Assembly (NCBI RefSeq): GCF_014649395.1
Contig: NZ_BMSY01000005.1
Span: forward strand, 124,001 to 188,000
Direction: 5' to 3'
Length of the DNA: 64,000 bases
DNA from: Streptomyces aureoverticillatus
GTDB lineage: Bacteria > Actinomycetota > Actinomycetes > Streptomycetales > Streptomycetaceae
Each line of letters starts with the position of its first letter. Position 1 is the first letter of the stretch. The notes below the pieces were generated by a model that searched no databases, was not told the DNA's origin, and saw nothing but the letters and a program-made list of their open reading frames with translations. Positions 8,417 through 17,113 of the stretch are shown in pieces. The position numbers and the translations under genes are program-made.

Positions 8417-10849
8417 ATGACCTCGCCGCTCCTCGCGGAGGATCCGAGAAGCCTGGGCGGGCACCGGCTGCTGTCCCGGCTCGGCGCGGGCGGGATGGGG
8501 CAGGTCTATCTGGCGCGGAGCCCGGGCGGCCGGCTGCTCGCGGTGAAGACCGTGCACGAACACCTCGCGGAGGACGCGCGGTTCAGGGAGCGCTTCCGCA
8601 GGGAGGCGACCGCCGCGCGGGCCGTGACGGGCGCCCACACCGCCGCCGTCGTGGACGCGGACCCCGACGCCGACCGGCCCTGGCTCGCCACCGCCTTCCT
8701 GCCGGGCGTCACCCTCCGCCGGGCCGTCGCCGCCACGGGCCCGCTGACCGCCGAGGTCGCCCGCGCGCTCGCCGCGGCTCTCGCGGAGGCCCTGGTCAGC
8801 ATCCACGCCGCGGGCATCGTGCACCGCGACCTGAAGCCGTCCAACGTCCTGCTCACCGCCGACGGCCCCCGCGTCATCGACTTCGGCATCGCCCGCGCCA
8901 CGGGCGAGCACGCGCACGGCCCGCTGACCGCGACGGGGTCGATGCTCGGTACGCCCGGCTACATGGCGCCGGAGCAGATCCTGGGCGGCGCGACCGGACC
9001 GGCCACCGACGTGTTCGCGCTCGGCGCCGTGCTGGCCTTCGCGGTGAGCGGCACCGCCCCGTTCGGCTCCGGCCCGGTCGCCGTCCTGCTGTACCGCGCG
9101 GCCCACGAGGACCCGGACCTCACGGGCGTCCCGGACCGGGCGGGCCTGCGGGAACTGGTCACCGCCTGCCTCCACAAGGATCCGTCCCTGCGCCCCACCG
9201 TCGGCGCCGTCCTGCGGAGCACCTCCGCACCGGACAGCCCCTTGTGGTGGCGCGACGAACCTCTCCGGTCCCTCATCGCCGAGTCGGCGCCACGGGTTCC
9301 GGGGGACGGGGCCGTCGTGGAGGAGGGGGCCGCTGTGGCGGAGGGGGCCGCTGTGGCGAGGGGAACCGGTGTGGCGGAAAGCACCGGTGTGAGCGACGTG
9401 GGGTCGTCCGCCGACGCCGCCCGCGCGGCCAACGACCGCTCCACCACCACCGACGCCGACCACGCCGCCCAGGCCACCCGCGCCGCCCGCGCCACCCGAC
9501 GCCGCACCCTCACCCGCCGCTCCGCCCTCACCCTCGGGGGCGGCGGGCTCGTCGCCCTGATGGGGTGGGCCATCAGCACCGCGCCGGACTCCGGGCCCCC
9601 GGCCGCGGCCGGCGAGAGCATCCTGAGCCTGCGCAAGGGGCGCCGCACCCCGCGCGCCACCCGGTGGACGCTGACGCTGGACGACTCGCTCGGCGGGGGC
9701 GACCTGAACGGGCTGCTGCTGGTCGACGGCACCGTGTTCGTGCACGGACCCGACCGCGAAACCTCCCTGGGCGGCCAGGTGCACGCCGTGCGCGCCGCCG
9801 ACGGCACCGAGCGGTGGCGGCGCCGCGGCGGGCCCCCGGCCGCGCCCGCGCTGTGGGGCGTGGCCGACGGGCTCCTGGTCGCGCCCGATGTCCTCGCGGA
9901 GGCCGTCCACGTACGTACGGGAAAGCCCTGGCCGGTGAAGGACGCCTGGCCGTCGGGGACCACGCGGTGGTACGCGGTCGCGGGCGGGCGGCTCGTGACG
10001 CTGCATGCCACCGGCTCGTCGAACGACCCGGAGCTGCGCCTTCGCGGCCTGCCCGACGGCGCCTCGCCCGACGTCCGCGAGGACGTGCCCGCCTGGCAGC
10101 CGCCCGCCGTCTCCGGCTCGTCGCTGCTGCTCGCGCCGGAGCCCGCCGCCCTCGACGACGGCGCGTCCTGCCTGGACGCGCGCACGGGCGACGCGCTGTG
10201 GACGTACAAGGGCCTCCGCGCCGACGACCGGGCGGTGACCGCGCCCGTGACGCTCCCTCGGCAGGGCTCGCGCGGCGCGAGGTTCGCGCTGCTGACGGAG
10301 GAGGCCGACCTGCATCTGATCGACGTACGCAGCGGCGACCGGCTCGTGCGCGGGCGACTGGGCGTGGTGGCGGGCCGGGGGGCGACGGCCCTCGGGCAGG
10401 CCGACGGCACCGGCCTGGTGCTCGGCGGCGGCAAGCTCATCGGCTTCGACCCGGAGAAGGGCAAGGAGCTGTGGCGGCACGACTCGGCCGGGCTGGACGC
10501 GAGTTGGCCGCGGCGGGCGGGCGGCGCGCCGGGGCCGGTCACCGCCGACGGCGTCCTGGCGCACTGGACGGACACGAACACCGTGCAGGCAGTCGACGTC
10601 CGTGACGGCGGAAGGGCGCTGTGGAAGGTGTCGTTCGAGGCCACCGGCCAGCGCCCGCCCGCCATCGGCGGCGGCACCGTCTACGTCACGGCGGGCAGCG
10701 AGGTCCGCGCGCTCGGCCTGCGCGACGGGAAGGAACGGGCGCGGTGGCCGCTGGACGGCACGGCCACCGCGCTGGCCGCCGACGGCGACGGCTGGTATGC
10801 GCTGATCGGCGGGACGACCGTACGGGCGGTCAACGCGCCCGCCGCGTAA
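8417..10849 (+). CDS. Membrane Ser/Thr protein kinase with PQQ-like beta-propeller domain (second of tandem pair)
   Basis: An 810-aa paralogue of the preceding kinase. Catalytic residues are intact: LGAGGMGQV loop, K44, HRDLKPSN (D138, N143) and DFG (D156). An Ala/Gly/Val linker (about 290-360) includes an 18-nt repeat encoding AAVAEG. The membrane segment (about 367-383) follows TRRSALTLGGGG, which looks like a Tat signal, and leads to a propeller-like extracytoplasmic half (AVRAADGTERWRR, ARTGDALWTYKG, DPEKGKELWRH blades). ATG 8417 is chosen because the kinase fold begins a few residues later; a further upstream frame adds only an unconserved decapeptide. It lies 85 nt after the first kinase in the same orientation, so a tandem duplication and shared transcript are likely. 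Confidence 0.88.
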   Translation: MTSPLLAEDPRSLGGHRLLSRLGAGGMGQVYLARSPGGRLLAVKTVHEHLAEDARFRERFRREATAARAVTGAHTAAVVDADPDADRPWLATAFLPGVTLRRAVAATGPLTAEVARALAAALAEALVSIHAAGIVHRDLKPSNVLLTADGPRVIDFGIARATGEHAHGPLTATGSMLGTPGYMAPEQILGGATGPATDVFALGAVLAFAVSGTAPFGSGPVAVLLYRAAHEDPDLTGVPDRAGLRELVTACLHKDPSLRPTVGAVLRSTSAPDSPLWWRDEPLRSLIAESAPRVPGDGAVVEEGAAVAEGAAVARGTGVAESTGVSDVGSSADAARAANDRSTTTDADHAAQATRAARATRRRTLTRRSALTLGGGGLVALMGWAISTAPDSGPPAAAGESILSLRKGRRTPRATRWTLTLDDSLGGGDLNGLLLVDGTVFVHGPDRETSLGGQVHAVRAADGTERWRRRGGPPAAPALWGVADGLLVAPDVLAEAVHVRTGKPWPVKDAWPSGTTRWYAVAGGRLVTLHATGSSNDPELRLRGLPDGASPDVREDVPAWQPPAVSGSSLLLAPEPAALDDGASCLDARTGDALWTYKGLRADDRAVTAPVTLPRQGSRGARFALLTEEADLHLIDVRSGDRLVRGRLGVVAGRGATALGQADGTGLVLGGGKLIGFDPEKGKELWRHDSAGLDASWPRRAGGAPGPVTADGVLAHWTDTNTVQAVDVRDGGRALWKVSFEATGQRPPAIGGGTVYVTAGSEVRALGLRDGKERARWPLDGTATALAADGDGWYALIGGTTVRAVNAPAA

Positions 10850-10862
10850 GGCCGTTGGCGCG

Positions 10863-12347
10863 TCAGGGGCGCTGGCGCCGCCATGGCCCCGTGATCGCCA
10901 GCATGATGCCCGGCGACTGGATGTTGGCGTACAGCGTCCGCCCGTCGGGCGAGAAGGTGACGCCCGCGAACTCGCTGTAGGACGGCTTCTCGGGCGTGCC
11001 GACGTTCAGTTCGTTGCGCGCGATGGGGTACGTGCGCCCGCGCTCCGTCGCCCCGAACAGGTGCTGGACGCCGTCGCCGTCCTCGGCGAGGATCAGGCCG
11101 CCGTAGGGCGAGACGGTGATGTTGTCGGGTCCGTCGAACGCGCCGTCCTTGCCGGGGGCAGAGCTGTCGGTATTCACGCCGAGCAGCACCTTCAGGGTCA
11201 GGGTGCGGCGGCCGGGGTGGTAGAACCACACCTGCCCGTCGTGCCGCGCCCCCGGGCTCTCCTCACGGGCGTACGAGGACACGATGTAGGCGCCGCCGTC
11301 GGCCCACCACATGCCTTCGAGCTTGCGGGCGCGGGTGACGGCGCCGGTGTCGAACTGCTTGCGCACCGGCACCGTGCGCGCGTCGCGGTCCTCGACCTCC
11401 ACCCAGTCCACGCCGTACACGGTGCCGGTCTTCGTGGCGCGCGAGAGGTCGTCGACGAAGCGGCCGCCGGAGTCGTAGCACTTGGGGGCCTTCAGAACGC
11501 CCGCGTCGTCGGCCAGGGCGCGCAGCTTGCCGCGGCCGTGCCGGAAGCCGTGTGGCGGGGTCCAGCGGTAGAACAGGCCGTTGGGGCCCGACGCGTCCTC
11601 CGTGAGGTACAGGTGGCCGCGCTTGGGGTCGACGACGACGGCCTCGTGGGCGTAGCGGCCGAGGGCCTTGATGGGCTTGGGGTCGCGGTTGGCGCGCCTG
11701 TCGTAGGGGTCGACCTCGAAGACGTACCCGTGGTCCTTGGTCATGCCGTTCTGGCCGGCCTTGTCCTCGGTCTCCTCGCAGGTGAGCCAGGTGCCCCAAG
11801 GGGTGCTGCCGCCCGCGCAGTTGGTGGCGGTACCCGCGACGCCCACCCATTGGGCCACCTCGCCGCTCCGGCGGACCTCGACGACCGTGCAGCCACCCGC
11901 GGCGGCGGGGTCGTACACGAGCCCCTCGGTGAGTGGCACCGGGTACTTCGCGCGGGAGCGGGGGCCGCCCAGCTCGTGGTTGGTGACGAGCAGGGTCACG
12001 CCGCGCGGGCCGGCGAAGGTGGCGGTGCCGTCGTGCTTGGACGGCGTGAACTCGCCGGTCTCGAGCTTCGTCTTCCCGCTGTGGGTGATGACGCGGTACG
12101 AGAACCCGGCGGGCAGCGCGAGCAGACCCTTGGGGTCGGGCAGCAGCGGCCCGTAACCGGGCGCCCCGTGACCGTGCCCGTCGTGCCCCTCTTGCCCTTC
12201 AGGGTCGGCCACCCCGGCTACCTCGGGGTCCTCCGCGGCGAGCGCTCCGGGCGCGGTGGCCAGCGCGCCGACGCTGCCGGCGAGGGCGACGCCCGCCCCG
12301 GTGACCGCTGATCGTCTGGCGAAATCCCTACGAGTGAGCGTCGACAT
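10863..12347 (-). CDS. Tat-exported PhoX-like phosphatase (DUF839 family)
   Basis: A 494-aa secreted protein. The N-terminus STLTRRDFARRSAVTG is a clear twin-arginine signal (R6-R7) followed by an Ala-rich stretch and an ALAAE cleavage site near residue 38. A His/Gly-rich stretch (GHDGHGHGAPGYG) precedes the catalytic domain. The domain carries the PhoX/DUF839 signatures VTNHELGG, GGSTPWGTWLTCEE, RYAHEAVVVDP and EDGDGVQHLFG; in characterised PhoX enzymes such residues bind iron and calcium and hydrolyse phosphate esters. AGGAGA lies just before ATG 12347. A candidate PHO box at 12415-12436 fits control by phosphate limitation. It ends 13 nt from the convergent kinase gene with no room for a separate terminator. 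Confidence 0.87.
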   Translation of the reverse strand: MSTLTRRDFARRSAVTGAGVALAGSVGALATAPGALAAEDPEVAGVADPEGQEGHDGHGHGAPGYGPLLPDPKGLLALPAGFSYRVITHSGKTKLETGEFTPSKHDGTATFAGPRGVTLLVTNHELGGPRSRAKYPVPLTEGLVYDPAAAGGCTVVEVRRSGEVAQWVGVAGTATNCAGGSTPWGTWLTCEETEDKAGQNGMTKDHGYVFEVDPYDRRANRDPKPIKALGRYAHEAVVVDPKRGHLYLTEDASGPNGLFYRWTPPHGFRHGRGKLRALADDAGVLKAPKCYDSGGRFVDDLSRATKTGTVYGVDWVEVEDRDARTVPVRKQFDTGAVTRARKLEGMWWADGGAYIVSSYAREESPGARHDGQVWFYHPGRRTLTLKVLLGVNTDSSAPGKDGAFDGPDNITVSPYGGLILAEDGDGVQHLFGATERGRTYPIARNELNVGTPEKPSYSEFAGVTFSPDGRTLYANIQSPGIMLAITGPWRRQRP

Positions 12348-12414
12348 GATGTCTCCTGAGGGAGCGAATGAGGGCGCGTATGGCCGGGCCTGCTGTCGGC
12401 GACAGATTCCCGTT

Positions 12415-12436
12415 CACGTATAAACGGCAGTTGAAC
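12415..12436 (-). promoter_or_regulatory. Candidate PHO box (PhoP-binding direct repeats) upstream of phoX-like gene
   Basis: On the minus strand two contiguous 11-nt units, GTTCAACTGCC (12436-12426) and GTTTATACGTG (12425-12415), match the GTTCA-led direct-repeat units of Streptomyces PHO boxes. They lie 68 nt upstream of the start of a PhoX-like phosphatase, the expected target class. Assignment is by eye; no matrix score was computed. Confidence 0.55.
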
Positions 12437-12494
12437 GAAGACCGACTTCGGCGGTCGACTTCCGGACGCCCACGTTCCGCCAGGAGGCGCTGCC

Positions 12495-13286
12495 ATGAGT
12501 ACGACCCCGGGCCCGACCCCGCCCTTTCCGGCCACCGGCCGCCGCGTGCTGGTCAGCGGCGCCTCACGGGGCCTCGGCCGGGCCCTCGCCCGTGCCTTCG
12601 CGGACAACGGCGACCGGGTCGCGGTGCACTTCGGTTCCCGCGAGCAGGAGGCACGGGCCACCCTCGACTCGCTGGCCGGGGACGGGCACGTGCTGGTGGG
12701 CGGCGATCTGTCGGACCCGGCCGGGGCCAAGGACGTCGCGGACCGCTCCGCGGACGCCCTCGGCGGCATCGACGTCCTGGTCAACAACGCCGCGGTGAAC
12801 CTGCCGCATCCGCCCGCCACCACGTCGTACGAGGACTGGTCCGCGCTGTGGCAGCGGCACGTGACGGTGAACCTGCTGGCCACCGCGAACCTGAGCCATC
12901 TCGCCGCGCACCGCATGGCGGACCAGGGCACCGGCGGCCGGATCGTCAACATCGGCTCGCGCGGCGCCTTCCGCGGCGAGCCGGACCACCCCGCCTACGG
13001 GGCGACGAAGGCGGCGGTGCACGCGCTCGGCCAGTCCCTGGCGGTGGCGCTCGCTCCGCAGGGCATCGCGGTGGCGTCGGTCGCGCCGGGGTTCTTCGCG
13101 ACCGAGCGGGTGGCGCACCGGCTCGGCGGCGCGGAGGGCGCGGCCATCCGCGCGCAGAGCCCGTTCGGCCGTGCGGGCACGGCGGAGGAGATCGCGGCGG
13201 CCGTGCTGTGGCTGGCGTCGCCCCTCGCCGAGTGGGCCTCCGGCGCGGTCCTCGACCTCAACGGCGCGTCACACCTACGCACGTGA
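12495..13286 (+). CDS. Short-chain dehydrogenase/reductase (SDR) family oxidoreductase
   Basis: A 263-aa classical SDR. The cofactor loop is GASRGLG (about 22-28) and the NNAA motif is at about 96-99. The catalytic set is Ser (NIGSRG) and YxxxK (YGATK, about 171-175). The C-terminus has the usual GAVLDLNGA strand. HFGSR after strand 2 suggests NADP preference. Start ATG 12495 has a strong AGGAGG 9 nt upstream. It is divergent from the phoX-like gene, sharing a 147-nt promoter region, and is followed by a dispersed repeat. Substrate is not evident; the closest general class is 3-oxoacyl-ACP reductase-like SDRs. Confidence 0.88.
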   Translation: MSTTPGPTPPFPATGRRVLVSGASRGLGRALARAFADNGDRVAVHFGSREQEARATLDSLAGDGHVLVGGDLSDPAGAKDVADRSADALGGIDVLVNNAAVNLPHPPATTSYEDWSALWQRHVTVNLLATANLSHLAAHRMADQGTGGRIVNIGSRGAFRGEPDHPAYGATKAAVHALGQSLAVALAPQGIAVASVAPGFFATERVAHRLGGAEGAAIRAQSPFGRAGTAEEIAAAVLWLASPLAEWASGAVLDLNGASHLRT

Positions 13287-13304
13287 GCCCGGCCCCGACC
13301 TGGG

Positions 13305-13465
13305 GCTCTGCCCCCAGACCCCCGCTCCTCAAACGCCGGAGGGGCTAGGAGATAGCCCGTCCGGCGTTTGAGGACGAGCCGCGGAGCGGCGATACGGGGG
13401 TCCAGGGGCGGAGCCCCCGGTTTCGGGAAGGGGTGGGACTGGGGAAAGCCCCGCAGGGCCCCCGC
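13305..13465. repeat. Dispersed intergenic inverted-repeat element, copy B
   Basis: It fills the gap between two convergent genes. It holds GCTCCTCAAACGCCGGAGGG (about 13323-13342) and, after a short loop, the complementary CCGTCCGGCGTTTGAGGACG (about 13358-13377), so the centre folds into a long hairpin. The flanks GGGGCTCTGCCCCCAGACCC and the terminal GGGGAAAGCCCCGCAGGGCC (13442-13461) match copy A at 2849-3115. It probably serves as a bidirectional terminator. Confidence 0.75.
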
Positions 13466-14950
13466 CTAGGCCTGCTGGGAGCGGGCCTTGAACGCCGCCT
13501 TGCGGGCCTCCTTCGCGACCTTCTTGTCGGGATGGAGCCGCCCCATCGCCTCCAGAACATCCGCGGTAGCGGGATGCTCCACCCGCCACGCGGCGGCGAA
13601 GAACCCGCTGTGCTGCGCGGCAAGCCCCTCCACGAGCCCCTGCAACTCCTCGGAGTTCCCCTCCGCGGCAAGCTGCGCGGCAATCGTGTCGATGGTGAGC
13701 CAGAACACCAGCTCCTGGGACGGCGCCGGCACGTCGGAGGCGCCGTGCTCGGCGAGCCACACCCGCGCGAGCCCCCCGAGCTCGGGGTCGTCGAGCACCT
13801 CGCGCAGCGCGGGCTCGGCCTCGCCCCCGACGAGCGACAGCGCCTGCTGGCACCGCAGCCGCCGCAGCGGCGCCCCCTCGTCGCCACCGCGCGCCGCGGA
13901 CAGCAACTCCCGCGCCGCGCCGAGCGGTTCACGCCGCGCGAGCCACTGCTCGATCTCGGCCTGCGCGGCGGTCTGCGGGAAGCCGGCGGTGCCGTCGAGG
14001 AGGGTGTCGGCCCCCTTGTCGGCGAGGTCGCCGACGGCGGGCGCGTCGAGCCCGGCCTCCAGCATCCGCGCCCGGATCCCGTACAGGCCGAGGGGCGTCA
14101 GCCGGACCATGCCGTACCGCGTGACGTCCTCGTCCTCGTCGTCGGCGGGCGGCAGCGGCTCCTCGCTGTCGATGTCGGCCATCAGGGCCTCGTCGACGGG
14201 CCGGTACTCGACGAGCCCGATCGGCTCCAGCATCCGGAACTGGTCGTCGAGCCGCATCATCGCGTCCGACACCTGCTCCAGGATGTCGTCCGTGGGCTCG
14301 CCCATGTCGTCGGGCACGATCATCGACGCGGCGAGCGCGGGCAGCGGCACCGCGCCGTCGTCCCCGGCGCCGTCGCCGACGGTCAGCAGGTACAGATTGC
14401 CGAGGACGCCCTCCAGGAAGTCCGCCTCGCCCTGCGGGTCCCAGCCGAGCGCCTCGAAGTCGATCTCGCCGCCGTCCTCGATGGCGTCGACGAGGTCCTC
14501 CAGGTCGGGCACCGTCGCGTCGGCGAACACCGTCTCCAGGGCGGCGAGCCAGATGCCGAGGACGTCCTGCGGCCCGCCCGTGGTGAGCAGCGCCAGCTCC
14601 TCGCCCGCGGTGACGGTCCCGTCGGCGTCCTCCGACTCGGCTTCCTCCGACTCGGCGTCCTGGACCTCCACCAGGCCGGTGTCGACGGCGACCCGCCAGG
14701 CCTCGCTCGCGTACGCGGCCGCGTCGCCGCCGTCCGTGTCGTCGGCGCCGCCGGTGAGCCCCAGCTCGGCCGCCGCGGCCGGCAGCTGCTCGTCGACGAG
14801 CTCACCGCCCGCGCCCACCCGGGTCTCAGGGCCGGCCCAGCGGGCGAGCCGCACGGCGCGGGCGAGGAGGGGTGTGGCGAGCGCGTCCCGCGCGAGCTCC
14901 GCTTCGGAGTGCAGCAGCACCGGCGGCAGGGTGGCGGGGCTTTGGGACAT
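13466..14950 (-). CDS. Acidic protein of unknown function (HEAT-like C-terminal half)
   Basis: A 494-aa protein not assigned to a characterised family. ATG 14950 is chosen because AGGAG lies 9 nt upstream; the open frame continues upstream only through a tandem-repeat tract. It is rich in Asp/Glu, with runs such as AESEEAESEDADG and PPADDEDEDV. The C-terminal 150 residues form helix pairs (GGEAEPALREVLDDPELGG, GLARVWLAEHGAS) resembling HEAT/Armadillo repeats. The tail turns basic (HPDKKVAKEARKAAFKARSQQ). No signal peptide or membrane segment is visible, so it is probably cytoplasmic. It could be a protein-interaction scaffold; this is inference. Confidence 0.75.
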   Translation of the reverse strand: MSQSPATLPPVLLHSEAELARDALATPLLARAVRLARWAGPETRVGAGGELVDEQLPAAAAELGLTGGADDTDGGDAAAYASEAWRVAVDTGLVEVQDAESEEAESEDADGTVTAGEELALLTTGGPQDVLGIWLAALETVFADATVPDLEDLVDAIEDGGEIDFEALGWDPQGEADFLEGVLGNLYLLTVGDGAGDDGAVPLPALAASMIVPDDMGEPTDDILEQVSDAMMRLDDQFRMLEPIGLVEYRPVDEALMADIDSEEPLPPADDEDEDVTRYGMVRLTPLGLYGIRARMLEAGLDAPAVGDLADKGADTLLDGTAGFPQTAAQAEIEQWLARREPLGAARELLSAARGGDEGAPLRRLRCQQALSLVGGEAEPALREVLDDPELGGLARVWLAEHGASDVPAPSQELVFWLTIDTIAAQLAAEGNSEELQGLVEGLAAQHSGFFAAAWRVEHPATADVLEAMGRLHPDKKVAKEARKAAFKARSQQA

Positions 14951-14970
14951 CGGCTGGTTCTCCTGACGAA

Positions 14971-15082
14971 CGTACGGGTCTGCCGCCCTGGCGGGCGTAC
15001 GGTCTGCGCCCTGGCGGGCGTACGGACTGCTGCCCTGACGGGCGCAGGGGTCTGCCGCCCTCACGGGCGTGCGGGTCTGCTG
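14971..15082. repeat. Tandem direct repeat, about 24-nt unit, 4.6 copies
   Basis: Units begin at 14971, 14996, 15019, 15043 and 15068, each resembling CGTACGGGTCTGCCGCCCTG followed by GCGGG, with lengths 25, 23, 24, 25 and a partial 15. The tract sits right upstream of the Shine-Dalgarno of the 494-aa acidic protein, in its probable promoter or 5' leader. The whole 14951-15279 gap holds this tract and a promoter-like site for the nuclease gene. Confidence 0.8.
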
Positions 15083-15167
15083 CGTGAAGCCTAGACGGAT
15101 TTGACCGGTTGCCGCCTGCTTCATGTCCCCGTCAGGAAACGTACAGATCACACACACCCGGAGAACC

Positions 15168-15196
15168 TTGACAACTTCCCTGCTCACACAAGAGAT
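15168..15196 (+). promoter_or_regulatory. Candidate housekeeping-type promoter of the secreted nuclease gene
   Basis: A perfect -35 hexamer TTGACA (15168-15173) is followed after 17 nt by AGAGAT (15191-15196), a weak -10. This would leave a leader of about 75 nt before ATG 15280. The -35 quality is good for Streptomyces; the -10 is poor. Confidence 0.4.
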
Positions 15197-15279
15197 TGAC
15201 GCGCGTAGAGCACCGCACGCCGCACTCCCCCGGCCGCGTTCCGTCCCCGAACCCACCCTCACCCTCACCCGGAGTCCCG

Positions 15280-17106
15280 ATGCCTCACATACCGAGATCC
15301 GCCGCCGTCGGCGCCGTCGTCGCCACCGCCCTCGCGGCCGGACTGCTGGCCACCACCGCGTCCAGCGCCTCCGCCGACCAGGTCCGGGTGCACGACATCC
15401 AGGGCACGACCCGCCTGTCACCGCTGGCCGGGCAGCAGGTCAGCGACGTACCGGGCATCGTCACCGGGGTGCGCGGCCACGGCTCGAAGGGATTCTGGAT
15501 CCAGGACACACGGGCCGACGGCGACCGGGCGACCAGCGAGGGGATCTTCGTCTACACCTCCTCGGCGCCGACCGTGAAGACGGGCGACGCGGTCCGCGTC
15601 TCCGGCACCGTGACCGAGTACGTGCCCGGCGGCGCCTCCTCCGGCAACCAGTCGCTGACCCAGATCACCAAGCCGACGGTGACCGTGGAGTCCTCCGGCA
15701 ACGCCCTGCCCGCACCGGTGACCGTCGGCGCCAAGTCCGTGCCCTCCGCGTACGCGCCCGCGGGCGACCCGGCGGCGGGCGACAGCGTCAACGCGCTCCC
15801 CCTGAAGCCCCGTTCCTACGCCCTGGACTTCTACGAGTCCCTGGAGGGCATGAACGTACGCGTCGGCTCCTCCCGCGTCGTCGGCGCCACGGACCCGTAC
15901 TCCGAGCTGTGGGTGACGGTGAAGCCACACGAGAGCGCGACCCGGCGCGGGGGCGCGCTGTACGGCTCGTACGCCTCGCAGAACACCGGGCGGCTGCAGA
16001 TCCAGCAGCTCGCGCCGATCTCCGAGAAGCCGTTCCCGAAGGCGGACGTCGGCGACGTGCTGTCCGGCGGCGCCGAGGGGCCGCTCGACTTCAACCAGTT
16101 CGGCGGGTACACGCTGACCGCGCGCTCGCTGGGCGAGATCGCGCACAAGGACTTGGAGCGCGAGAAGACCCGGCCGCAGCGCAAGGGCGAGCTCGCCGTG
16201 GCCACGTACAACGTCGAGAACCTCGACCCGGGCGACCCGCAGGCGAAGTTCGACGCGCTCGCCTCCGCCGTGGTCACGAACCTGGCCGCGCCCGACATCG
16301 TGGCCCTGGAGGAGATCCAGGACAACAACGGCGCGAAGAACGACGGCACGGTGGCCGCCGACGCGACGCTGAAGAAGTTCACGGACGCGATCGTGGCGGC
16401 GGGCGGGCCGCGCTACGCGTGGCGGTCCATCGACCCGCAGAACAACAAGGACGGCGGCGAGCCCGGCGGCAACATCCGTCAGGTGTTCCTGTTCAACCCC
16501 GAGCGGGTGTCGTTCACCGACCGCGGCGCCGGGGACGCGACGACCGCGACGGGCGTCGTGCGCGCCGGCAAGCAGGCCGCGCTCACGCACTCGCCCGGCC
16601 GGATCGCCCCCGCCGACGCGGCGTGGACCAACAGCCGCAAGCCGCTCGCCGGAGAGTTCAGCTTCCGCGGCCGGACGGTCTTCGTGGTCGCGAACCACTT
16701 CGCGTCGAAGGGCGGCGACGAGTCGCTGACCTCGCACCACCAGCCGCCGACGCGTTCCTCGGAGACGCAGCGGGTGCGTCAGGCCGAGGCCGTGAACTCC
16801 TTCGTGCGGGAGATCCGCGACGTGCGGGAGGACGCGGACGTGCTGGTGGTCGGCGACATCAACGACTTCGAGTTCTCCGCGACCACCAAGGCCCTGGAGG
16901 CGGGCGGCGCGCTGCGCGCCGGGATCAAGACGCTGCCGAGGTCGGAGCGCTACTCGTACGTCTTCCAGGGCAACTCCCAGGTGCTCGACCAGATCCTGGT
17001 CAGCCCCGGGGTGGGCCCGTTCCGCTACGACAGCGTGCATGTGAACGCGGAGTTCGCGGAGCAGAACAGCGATCACGACCCGCAGGTGGTGCGGTTCCGG
17101 CCGTAG
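15280..17106 (+). CDS. Secreted endonuclease/exonuclease/phosphatase-family nuclease (ExeM/NucH-like)
   Basis: A 608-aa extracellular protein. ATG 15280 (MPHIPRSAAVG) has GGAG nearby and gives a normal Sec signal peptide ending ASSASA-D near residue 33; the frame is open 84 nt further upstream but that part is Pro-rich and unconserved. An OB-fold-like domain (about 35-160, VRVHDIQGTTRLSPLAG...FWIQD) precedes the EEP catalytic domain from about 303: VATYNVENLDPGD (Asn), ALEEIQD (Glu), VVGDINDF and SDHDPQVV at the C-terminus. Such proteins degrade extracellular DNA with divalent metals. With a PhoX-like phosphatase nearby it could scavenge phosphate, but no PHO box was seen here. It is convergent with the next gene, only 7 nt away. 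Confidence 0.87.
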   Translation: MPHIPRSAAVGAVVATALAAGLLATTASSASADQVRVHDIQGTTRLSPLAGQQVSDVPGIVTGVRGHGSKGFWIQDTRADGDRATSEGIFVYTSSAPTVKTGDAVRVSGTVTEYVPGGASSGNQSLTQITKPTVTVESSGNALPAPVTVGAKSVPSAYAPAGDPAAGDSVNALPLKPRSYALDFYESLEGMNVRVGSSRVVGATDPYSELWVTVKPHESATRRGGALYGSYASQNTGRLQIQQLAPISEKPFPKADVGDVLSGGAEGPLDFNQFGGYTLTARSLGEIAHKDLEREKTRPQRKGELAVATYNVENLDPGDPQAKFDALASAVVTNLAAPDIVALEEIQDNNGAKNDGTVAADATLKKFTDAIVAAGGPRYAWRSIDPQNNKDGGEPGGNIRQVFLFNPERVSFTDRGAGDATTATGVVRAGKQAALTHSPGRIAPADAAWTNSRKPLAGEFSFRGRTVFVVANHFASKGGDESLTSHHQPPTRSSETQRVRQAEAVNSFVREIRDVREDADVLVVGDINDFEFSATTKALEAGGALRAGIKTLPRSERYSYVFQGNSQVLDQILVSPGVGPFRYDSVHVNAEFAEQNSDHDPQVVRFRP

Positions 17107-17113
17107 GCCGGAG

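Noticed and set aside
15100..15200. PHO box before the secreted nuclease
   Set aside because: Only single weak GTTCAC-like matches exist and no 11-nt direct repeat pair was found.
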